DNA from: RBG-13-68-16 sp041494245 | GTDB taxonomy: Bacteria > Acidobacteriota > Thermoanaerobaculia > Thermoanaerobaculales > Thermoanaerobaculaceae | Direction: 5' to 3' | Assembly: GCA_041494245.1 (NCBI GenBank) | Contig: JBGQAK010000002.1 | Span: 213,537 to 277,536 of the forward strand | DNA: 64,000 bases | Shown: positions 58,100-64,000 of the stretch, one piece after another | How the letters are laid out: the number at the start of each line of letters is the position of its first letter | Position numbering within the stretch: position 1 is the stretch's first letter | Notes under the pieces: generated by a model | The model's input: only the letters and a program-made list of their open reading frames with translations | Databases searched by the model: none | What the model was told of the DNA's origin: nothing | Program-made: the position numbers and the translations under genes

Positions 58100-58276
58100 G
58101 AGCCTGTCCGAGTAGAACTCCGGCTGCGAATCCCGATGGCATCCGCCTGGCTGTGTCAGCCGCCGCGAAAAGTCCTCGACGTAGCTCCGGCTACGCCTCC
58201 GGGCTTTTCGCTCGGCTTCCTTGCCATCCGGCGACCTCGGAATTCTCGCTCTCGTCGTTTACTCGGACAGGCTCCT
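58098..58276. mobile_element. 179-bp MITE-like element with 17-bp terminal inverted repeats
   Basis: AGGAGCCTGTCCGAGTA at 58098-58114 is repeated inverted and perfect at 58260-58276. The interior is also imperfectly self-complementary: GCGAAAAG in the left half faces CTTTTCGC in the right half, and the middle holds GTAGCTCCGGCTAC, so one strand folds into a long hairpin. No coding capacity and no clear target duplication is visible. IS elements end in similar sequences, which suggests mobilisation by a transposase encoded elsewhere. It supplies the stop codon of the upstream lipoprotein gene. Confidence 0.75.
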
Positions 58277-58336
58277 GGGGAGTTCAGGGGTCGGCCTGTT
58301 GTCGCCGGCCGGTCGCCGCAGCGGAACGGCAAAACC

Positions 58337-58365
58337 TTGACAAAATCTCAGTCTCGGATTAGTGT
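58337..58365 (+). promoter_or_regulatory. Promoter of the secreted-protein gene at 58475
   Basis: A consensus TTGACA at 58337-58342 and TAGTGT at 58360-58365 are 17 nt apart. A perfect 12-bp palindrome CCGCGATCGCGG at 58366-58377 lies over the expected start point. The leader is about 100 nt. Confidence 0.6.
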
Positions 58366-58474
58366 CCGCGATCGCGGAACGGTACATGGTTGTATCCTGG
58401 CTTGACCACGGGTTGAGCCTGCCTCTCTCTCGGGCGGGTCGGGCCGTGGACATGGCCGGGCTTGGGAGGGTCCA

Positions 58475-59080
58475 ATGAAGCGTATCGTCGTGTCGGTGGG
58501 TGTGCTGCTCCTGTGCGCGGGAGCGGCTTTCGCGAAGGAGTACCAGAGCTCGTTCGGATTTGCGGCGAGCATCCAGGACGACTGGGTGGTGCTGACGAAA
58601 CAGGCCGTGAGGGAGAACCCGGCGCTCCTCGACGTGAGCGGTTCGCAGCTGGCAAGCATTACCCCGGACCGGCTCAAGGACCTGATGGCCAGGATCGAGA
58701 AGGGCTCCCTCGAGATGATGTTCAGCCGCACGACGAGCGACGCGGTGTTCGCCGACAACATCAACGTGTTGGTGCGCAGCGGCCAGATCCCGGTGTCCCC
58801 GGACAAGCTCGCCAAGGCGTGCGAGGCGTTCTCGGCCAAGCTGGCCAAGTCCGCGGGCCGCGCTCTCGCGGTCGCCCAATGTGAGAGCCGGGACCCGGGC
58901 GGCTTCAAGGCCGTGTACCTGGAGTACGAAGGTATCGTCCCCGGGACCGTCACCATGCAGTACCAGATCCAGCGCCCCAACAACGAGCTGCTGCAGGTGA
59001 CCGCGACCTGCAAGCAGGCGAGCCTCGAGAAGGTCCGCGCCGCGTTCGGCGAGTTCGTCGGGTCGATCAGGTTCATTTGA
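58475..59080 (+). CDS. Secreted protein, DUF1795/DcrB-like
   Basis: The 201-residue protein has a signal peptide (IVVSVGVLLLCAGAAFA) and a mature domain beginning EYQSSFGFAASIQDDWVVL and ending AAFGEFVGSIRF, the beginning and end of the PsbP/DUF1795 fold found in many secreted proteins of unknown role. Two mature Cys pairs (C-E-A-F and QCESRD, plus ATCKQA) may form disulfides. GGGAGGG lies just before ATG 58475, and a good promoter lies about 100 nt upstream. Monocistronic. Confidence 0.7.
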   Translation: MKRIVVSVGVLLLCAGAAFAKEYQSSFGFAASIQDDWVVLTKQAVRENPALLDVSGSQLASITPDRLKDLMARIEKGSLEMMFSRTTSDAVFADNINVLVRSGQIPVSPDKLAKACEAFSAKLAKSAGRALAVAQCESRDPGGFKAVYLEYEGIVPGTVTMQYQIQRPNNELLQVTATCKQASLEKVRAAFGEFVGSIRFI

Positions 59081-59251
59081 GTTCCGGGACCCAGGCCCCG
59101 CCTGCACGCTCGAACGGGCGACGAGGGACGTTGGCCGGTTGCTTGAGCGCAGACTGACTCCAGGGGATGGCCGGGACAGCCGCCGGCCCCCGCGCGGTTT
59201 TGGGTCCGGAGCAATGGCAGTCGGCCGCGCGCCCGCGAGAGGGGGACAGCG

Positions 59252-59806
59252 ATGAGGGGTCTGGCGCCGATTGTGGGTCTCCTGTCGGTGGCAGTGGCGG
59301 GGGCGGCGCTGGCGCAGGCGCCCCGTCCGGGCCCAGGGGCGCGGACGGATACCTGGGGCAGGTGGCGTTTCCTCGTCGGCGACTGGGTGGGTGGGGGCAG
59401 TGGGGACCCCGGGGAGGGCTCGGGGTTCTTCTCGTTCAGGTTCGAGCTCGACGGGAAGGTGCTGGTCCGGCGCAACCACTCGGAGTACCCCGCCGCCCCG
59501 GGGCGGCCGGCGAGCGTGCACGACGACCTCATGGTCATCTACGCGGATGCGGCCCGGGGCGGGTTCGCTGCGGTCTACTTCGACAACGAGGGGCACGTCA
59601 TTCGCTACGTCGCCGAGCTGGCGGCCGACGGGACGCGGATCACGTTCCTGAACGAGGCGGCGCCCTCGACGCCGGGGTTCCGCCTGATCTACACGAAGCT
59701 CCCCGGCGACGCGGTTGGAATCAGTTTTGAGGTCGCGCCCCCTGGAGGGCCCGGCGTGTTCAAGACCTACCTCACCGGAAAAGCGGTCCGAAGGGCCGGC
59801 CGCTGA
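59252..59806 (+). CDS. Secreted protein with a lipocalin-like (DUF1579-type) pattern
   Basis: The 184-residue product has a signal peptide (APIVGLLSVAVAGAALAQ). The mature part begins WGRWRFLVGDWVGGGSGDPGEG and goes on FFSFRFELDGKVLVRRNHSEYP, then HDDLMVIYADAARGGFAAVYFDNEGHVIRY. The opening LVGDW-G-G with repeated beta strands resembles the DUF1579/calycin-type beta barrels. Function unknown. AGAGGGGG precedes ATG 59252. It converges on rex with a gap of 66 bp. Confidence 0.75.
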   Translation: MRGLAPIVGLLSVAVAGAALAQAPRPGPGARTDTWGRWRFLVGDWVGGGSGDPGEGSGFFSFRFELDGKVLVRRNHSEYPAAPGRPASVHDDLMVIYADAARGGFAAVYFDNEGHVIRYVAELAADGTRITFLNEAAPSTPGFRLIYTKLPGDAVGISFEVAPPGGPGVFKTYLTGKAVRRAGR

Positions 59807-59872
59807 CCCTCGGCGTTGGCGCCATCGCCGTCCGGCCACCCGTGCGAACGGGCGGCCGCCGGCGGTGTTCGC

Positions 59873-60541
59873 TCAGCCGACGGAGGCCAGCCGGGATGCG
59901 TGGGTGAGGAAGAAGGAGAGCAGCTCCAGGTTGATTTTGAGGTCCACGTTCTTAAGCTTGACCTCCGGGTGGCCCTTAAGCTGGGCCGGCGCGAAGTTGA
60001 GGACGGCCTGCACACCCGACTCGACCAGATCGTCGTAGACCTTCTGCGCGGAGCTGGATGGAACGGTAATGACGGCTATGTGCACTTTCCGTTCTTTCAC
60101 AATCTTGCTCAAATCAGAAATGCTCTCGACCACCAAGCCGCCCGGCACGCGCTTGCCGACCTTGTGCGGATCGGAGTCGAGGATGGCGACGATGCGGAAG
60201 CCGCCCGTGTTGAAGCCCGAGTAGTGTGACAGCGCGGTGCCGAGGTTCCCGGCGCCCACGACCAGCACCCGCCTCTCCTCGTGGAGCCCGAGGATGTTGA
60301 CGAGGTGCTCGCGCAGCTGGGTCACGTTGTACCCGACGCCGCGTATGCCGAACTCGCCGAAGTACGCCAGGTCCTTGCGGATTTGCGCCGAGTTGAGGTG
60401 AAACCTGTCCGCCAGCTCCTGCGACGAGACCGTCGTGGTGCCCTCCACTTCGAGCTGCTGGAGGCAGCGCAAGTAGACCGAAAGGCGGTTGATGGTCAGC
60501 TCCGAGATGCTCTCGACCGGGATGTAGCGCTTGAAGGCCAT
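59873..60541 (-). CDS. rex: Redox-sensing transcriptional repressor Rex
   Basis: The 222-residue protein has an N-terminal winged helix (residues about 1-80: TINRLSVYLRCLQQLEVEG, SSQELADRFHLNSAQIRKDLAYFGEFGIRGVGYNV) and a Rossmann NAD(H) domain (VLVVGAGNLGTALSHYSGF, AILDSDPHKVG, AVITVPSSSAQKVYDDL) with a C-terminal swap helix. Rex represses respiratory and fermentative genes and is released when NADH is high. It starts 4 nt downstream of the nuoN stop, so it is read from the nuo transcript and could control its own respiratory operon. I did not find a clear TTGTGAA-n2-TTCACAA site in the window. Confidence 0.95.
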   Translation of the reverse strand: MAFKRYIPVESISELTINRLSVYLRCLQQLEVEGTTTVSSQELADRFHLNSAQIRKDLAYFGEFGIRGVGYNVTQLREHLVNILGLHEERRVLVVGAGNLGTALSHYSGFNTGGFRIVAILDSDPHKVGKRVPGGLVVESISDLSKIVKERKVHIAVITVPSSSAQKVYDDLVESGVQAVLNFAPAQLKGHPEVKLKNVDLKINLELLSFFLTHASRLASVG

Positions 60542-60544
60542 GGT

Positions 60545-61987
60545 TCACCTCACCAGGGTTCGTACCGCGTGCTCGGCGGCGGTCAACAGCCAACCAGGGA
60601 CGAGTCCCAGCACGACCATCGCAAGGGCGCAAACGCCGGCGACGATCCTGACCGCCCAGGGTTCGGAGTACGTTGGAGCGCGCCGTGGCAGCGGCTTCAT
60701 GTAGAGAAAGTATACCACCCGGACGTAGAAGAACACCGACACCAGGCTGTTCAGGACGCCCACCACCGCGAGCCACACCATGTGGTCGTTGACGGCCGCG
60801 CGGAAGACCAGGAACTTCGCCACGAAGCCGACCGTCGGGGGGATGCCGGCCAGCGAGAACATGGAGATCGCCAGGGCGAACGACAGGAACGGGCGCTGCC
60901 AGCCCTGCCCGGCCAGGTCGGTGATCAGGTGTGGCTCGTCCTCGTTCTCGGAGAATGCCGAGACCACCGCGAACGCCGCGATGTTCATGAAGGTGTAGGC
61001 AGCGAGGTAGACGAGCACGCCGGTCAGCCCATCCGGGCCGAACGCGACGATCCCGACCAGCGCGTACCCCATGTGCGCGATGCCGGAGTAAGCAAGCATC
61101 CGCTTTACGTCGCGTTGAGCGATGGCCACCAGGTTGCCGAGCGTCTGCGACGCCACCGCGATCACGGCCAGCAGCGGGAGCCAGCGGGGGGTCAGGCTCT
61201 GGGGGGCGATTGAAGCCACGGTGCGGGCGAGGACCACGAGCATCGCGCCCTTGGGGACCACCGAGAGGAAGGCGGTCACCGGGGTGGGCGAGCCCTGGTA
61301 CACGTCGGGGGCCCAGGCGTGGAACGGCACCAGCGCCAGCTTGAAGCCGAACCCGGTGAGGATGAACGCGAGGGCGACCAGGAGGAGCGGGTTGGCCGTC
61401 ACCGGCTGCCCCGCCACGAGATGCGCGGTGACGCCCAGAGAGAACGTGCCGGTGGCCCCGAACAGAAGCGCGATCCCGAAGAGCAGGAACGCCGAGGCGA
61501 ACGCCCCGACCACGAGGTACTTCCACCCCGCCTCGAGAGAGATGCCGCTCTCGCGGTGGAACGCGATGAGGACGTAAAGCGAGATCGAGAGGAGCTCGAG
61601 GCCGATGAAGACGACGAGCAGGTGGTCGGCCTTGGCCAGGACCATCGCTCCGCATCCGGACCACAGCAGCAGCCCGTAGAACTCGCCGTAGCGGGCCTGG
61701 GTCCTGGACAGGTACGGATCGGCCATCACGGCGACCAGCACGAGCGCCGCCAGGATGTACGTGTCCACGAAGCGGGCCAGGGGATCCATCACGAGCGCCC
61801 CGGTCCACACGGCCCCCGGCAGCGGCTCGACCCACCTCAGGATCAGGGCGAGCACCGCGGAGAGCCCCGCCAGCACACCGAAGCGGGGCCGCAGCGCAGG
61901 GGCGAAGGCGTCGGCAAGCACAAGCACGCCTCCCGCCAGGACCAGAACCAGCTCCGGCAGGATCGTGGCGAGTTCGGTGGGATTCAC
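60545..61987 (-). CDS. nuoN: NADH-quinone oxidoreductase subunit N
   Basis: The 480-residue protein is one of the three antiporter-like subunits of complex I and has about 14 helices. Family segments are DPLARFVDTYILAALVLVAVM, GLELLSISLYVLIAFHRESGISLEAG, GFKLALVPFHAWAPDVYQGSPTPVTAFLSVVPKGA (with the lysines of the proton path) and RDVKRMLAYSGIAHMGYALVG. It translocates protons in the cytoplasmic membrane. Only 2 nt separate the nuoM stop from its start. It is followed by rex. Confidence 0.95.
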   Translation of the reverse strand: MNPTELATILPELVLVLAGGVLVLADAFAPALRPRFGVLAGLSAVLALILRWVEPLPGAVWTGALVMDPLARFVDTYILAALVLVAVMADPYLSRTQARYGEFYGLLLWSGCGAMVLAKADHLLVVFIGLELLSISLYVLIAFHRESGISLEAGWKYLVVGAFASAFLLFGIALLFGATGTFSLGVTAHLVAGQPVTANPLLLVALAFILTGFGFKLALVPFHAWAPDVYQGSPTPVTAFLSVVPKGAMLVVLARTVASIAPQSLTPRWLPLLAVIAVASQTLGNLVAIAQRDVKRMLAYSGIAHMGYALVGIVAFGPDGLTGVLVYLAAYTFMNIAAFAVVSAFSENEDEPHLITDLAGQGWQRPFLSFALAISMFSLAGIPPTVGFVAKFLVFRAAVNDHMVWLAVVGVLNSLVSVFFYVRVVYFLYMKPLPRRAPTYSEPWAVRIVAGVCALAMVVLGLVPGWLLTAAEHAVRTLVR

Positions 61988-61989
61988 GC

Positions 61990-63483
61990 TCAGCCTCCGA
62001 TGAGATGACGGACCGCGGCCTCGGACAGCGCGAGGAACGTGCCGGGGTGGACGCCGATCCAGAACATGAAAACGGCAAGTGGCGTGAACGCCAGCGCCTC
62101 CTGCCAGGTGAGGTCGGAGAGCGTCTTGTTCTCCTCGATGCTGAGCGGGTTCCAGAAGACGCGCTGGACCAGCGACAGCATGTAGACCGCGCCGAGCACG
62201 ATACCGGTGGTGGCCAGCACCACGGCGGTCGGGTACTTCGCGAACGAGCCGGTTAGGATCAGGAACTCACCGACGAAGCCGTTGAGCCCCGGCAGGCCGA
62301 TCGAGGACAGGGTGGCGATGAGGAAGGCGCCGGTGTACAGCGGCATCACCTTGGCGAGGCCGCCGAAGTCCTCGATCATGCGCGTGTGGCGGCGGTCGTA
62401 GACCACGCCGACGAGCATGAAGAGTGCCCCGGTGGAGAGCCCGTGGTTGATCATCTGGATCAGCGCCCCCTGGGTCGAGGCCACGGTCCCGGCGAACAGC
62501 CCTAGGACGATGAAGCCCATGTGGGTCACCGACGAGTAGGCCACCAGCCTCTTCATGTCCCGCTGCGCCCAGGCTACGAGGGCGCCGTAGATGATCCCGA
62601 TCACGGCGAGCGTCAGGAACAGCGGCGTGGCGCGCTGCCACGCCTCGGGGAACAGCGGGCGGTTGAAGCGCAGCAGCCCGTACGTGCCCAGCTTCAGGAG
62701 CACCCCGGCCAGGATGATCGAGCCGCCGGTGGGCGCCTCGGTATGCGCGTCGGGCAGCCACGTGTGCAGCGGGAACAGCGGGACCTTGATGGCGAACGCG
62801 AGGGCGAAGGCAGCGAACAGGAGCATCTGCGGGCTGTGCCAGAACCCTTCGCCCATCGGGATCGAGAGGCCGACCATGTCCGCGTAGTTGAAGGACCATG
62901 CGCCGGTCTTCGCGTGGGCGAAGCTCGACAGGTAGATGATTGCGACCAGCATGAGCAGCGAGCCCGTGAGGGTGAAGATCACGAACTTGACGGCGGCGTA
63001 GATGCGCCGCTCACCGCCCCACACGCCGATGATGAAGTACATCGGAAGCAACATCAGCTCCCAGAAGACGTAGAAGAGGAAGAGGTCGGTGGCCAGGAAA
63101 GCGCCCAGGATCCCGGTTTCGAGCAACAGCATCGCGACCACGTACCCCTTGACGCGCTCGTGGATCGAGCGCCACGAGGAGATGAAAACAAGGGGCTGGA
63201 GCAGCGCGGTGAGCAGCACGAGGAGGAGCGAGATCCCGTCCATCCCCAGCCGGTAGGCGATGCCGACGGAGGGCAGCCAGGGCCGGGTCTCGACGAGCTG
63301 GAATCCCGTGTTCGAGGGGTCGAAGCGAGACCAGGCCGCAAGCGCGAGGGCGACCGTAACCAGCGAGGCCAGGAGGCCGGCCCAGCGCTGCAGCCGCACG
63401 GCCTCGCGCGGCGTCGCCAGCAGCGCCAGCGCCACCACGCCGGGGGTGAGGACGAGTGCGGAGAGCAGGTATCCGGTTTCCAT
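61990..63483 (-). CDS. nuoM: NADH-quinone oxidoreductase subunit M
   Basis: The 497-residue antiporter-like subunit has about 14 helices. Hallmarks are YRLGMDGISLLLVLLTALLQP, the functional Glu in YVFWELMLLPMYFIIGVWGG, PLHTWLPDAHTEAPTGGSIILAGVLLKLGTYGLLRF, and QRDMKRLVAYSSVTHMGFIVLGLF. It conducts protons as part of the membrane arm of complex I. The gene lies 9 nt after the end of nuoL and directly before nuoN in the usual L-M-N order. Confidence 0.96.
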   Translation of the reverse strand: METGYLLSALVLTPGVVALALLATPREAVRLQRWAGLLASLVTVALALAAWSRFDPSNTGFQLVETRPWLPSVGIAYRLGMDGISLLLVLLTALLQPLVFISSWRSIHERVKGYVVAMLLLETGILGAFLATDLFLFYVFWELMLLPMYFIIGVWGGERRIYAAVKFVIFTLTGSLLMLVAIIYLSSFAHAKTGAWSFNYADMVGLSIPMGEGFWHSPQMLLFAAFALAFAIKVPLFPLHTWLPDAHTEAPTGGSIILAGVLLKLGTYGLLRFNRPLFPEAWQRATPLFLTLAVIGIIYGALVAWAQRDMKRLVAYSSVTHMGFIVLGLFAGTVASTQGALIQMINHGLSTGALFMLVGVVYDRRHTRMIEDFGGLAKVMPLYTGAFLIATLSSIGLPGLNGFVGEFLILTGSFAKYPTAVVLATTGIVLGAVYMLSLVQRVFWNPLSIEENKTLSDLTWQEALAFTPLAVFMFWIGVHPGTFLALSEAAVRHLIGG

Positions 63484-63492
63484 GCCCGCCCC

Positions 63493-64000
63493 CTAGAGCA
63501 GCAGCCAGAGCGACGCTGCCAGCGCTCCCGCGAGCACCAGCAGCCCGTAGTTGCGGACGTTACCGGTTTGCAGGAATCGCAGCAGGTCGCCCGCGATTTC
63601 CGTAAAGAACGCCATGGCGTTCAGCGTCCCATCGATGGCCACCGTGTCGATCCCCTTCCAGGAGAAGCGGGCGAGTCCGGCCAGCGGCCGCACGAGCGCG
63701 CGGTCGTACCCCTCGTCCACGTAGTACTTGTTGGCGACGGTGGCGTAGAGGGCGGGGAAGCTCTCGGCCAGCCGCTTCGGACGCTCGAACGCCTGCGGCC
63801 CGTAGTAGAACCTTCGCGCCAGCAGGATCCCGCCCACCGCCACCGCCACCGAAAGGGCGATCAGCACCCACTCGGCCGCCAGCGCCGGCGCGTGCTCCAC
63901 CTCGAGCGCCGGGGCAATCGGGTGCAGGAAGTGCTCGAACCAGTTCAGGTCAGCCCCGAAGGTGAGTGCCTTCCCCAGCCCGACCAACCCCGCCACCACA
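63493..64000 (-). CDS. nuoL: NADH-quinone oxidoreductase subunit L, C-terminal part
   Basis: The last 168 residues of NuoL are encoded here and the frame runs out of the window. Visible are the KYYVDEGYD motif typical of the NuoL C-terminus, followed by VRPLAGLARFSWKGIDTVAIDG, then the end of the lateral helix HL region and a last membrane anchor GLLVLAGALAASLWLLL. The amphipathic lateral helix contacts NuoM and NuoN. The position upstream of nuoM confirms the identity. Confidence 0.9.
   Translation of the reverse strand, partial: VVAGLVGLGKALTFGADLNWFEHFLHPIAPALEVEHAPALAAEWVLIALSVAVAVGGILLARRFYYGPQAFERPKRLAESFPALYATVANKYYVDEGYDRALVRPLAGLARFSWKGIDTVAIDGTLNAMAFFTEIAGDLLRFLQTGNVRNYGLLVLAGALAASLWLLL

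Noticed and set aside
58366..58377. CCGCGATCGCGG palindrome as a regulator site
   Set aside because: CGATCG-centred palindromes are frequent in GC-rich DNA. Its place at the start point is suggestive but not enough for a separate claim.

Overview
The window is a high-GC bacterial chromosome segment packed with long genes, many in runs with 4-bp ATGA/GTGA stop-start overlaps. Gene content (PEGA-domain Ser/Thr kinase, phosphodiesterase-TPR protein, type 1 NADH dehydrogenase genes, Rex, DksA-finger/RsbU phosphatase, MoxR-DUF58-transglutaminase operon, DHH-CBS-poly(A) polymerase fusion, MamK-type actin) is that of a Gram-negative heterotroph; lipoproteins and Lnt show an envelope of that kind. 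Acidobacteriota or a neighbouring phylum is my best guess, from gene content only. There is no rRNA, tRNA or CRISPR array that I can see.

Layout. 1-3.4 kb: end of an unknown gene, then a degraded zone with three truncated copies of one IS110-type element and extra copies of its terminal repeat, interleaved with an AI-2E family transporter and two small membrane proteins. 3.4-8.5 kb: a thioredoxin-fold (TlpA-like) secreted protein, an orphan E1-alpha/E1-beta dehydrogenase pair of visibly lower GC, a RelE/ParE-type toxin-antitoxin pair with a clear operator, and a DinB-like protein. 8.5-16.9 kb (minus strand): amidase, MamK-like actin, SPOR protein, phosphodiesterase-TPR protein and a sulfonate/nitrate-type ABC importer. 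17-25 kb: SDR, M20 amidohydrolase, MFS remnant, DoxX, SH3 lipoprotein, diguanylate cyclase, small lipoprotein, RsbU-like phosphatase. 25-34.4 kb: radical SAM/DUF2344 protein, geranylgeranyl-reductase-like flavoprotein, a giant M28 peptidase, an amine-oxidase-like flavoprotein plus squalene/phytoene synthase, a c-type cytochrome. 34.5-44 kb: tRNA nucleotidyltransferase fusion, rsmD, a degenerate PilT-like ATPase with a pseudo-receiver, then MoxR-DUF58-transglutaminase. 44-54.1 kb: PAP2 phosphatase facing nfeD-stomatin-SPOR-lipA, a gutted nitrilase, deoxynucleoside kinase, lnt, prfB (with programmed frameshift), glycosyltransferase, Nudix. 54.1-60 kb: TPR protein, Ser/Thr kinase, coiled-coil lipoprotein, a 179-bp inverted-repeat element, two secreted proteins. 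59.9-64 kb (minus strand): nuoL (partial)-nuoM-nuoN-rex.

A recurring feature helped set starts: in at least a dozen genes a TAnnnT -10 box lies 6-8 nt before the start codon with no Shine-Dalgarno sequence, which implies leaderless mRNAs. Functionally the window mixes envelope biogenesis and cell-division-type genes (amidase, SPOR proteins, actin, Lnt, NfeD/stomatin), signalling (GGDEF, PP2C, STPK), isoprenoid chemistry and respiration with redox control by Rex. The most unusual items are the MamK-type actin in a cell-wall operon, the degenerate PilT/pseudo-receiver pair, the IS110-derived non-autonomous repeats, the 179-bp hairpin element that supplies a stop codon, and the E1-alpha subunit whose thiamine-motif asparagines are aspartates.
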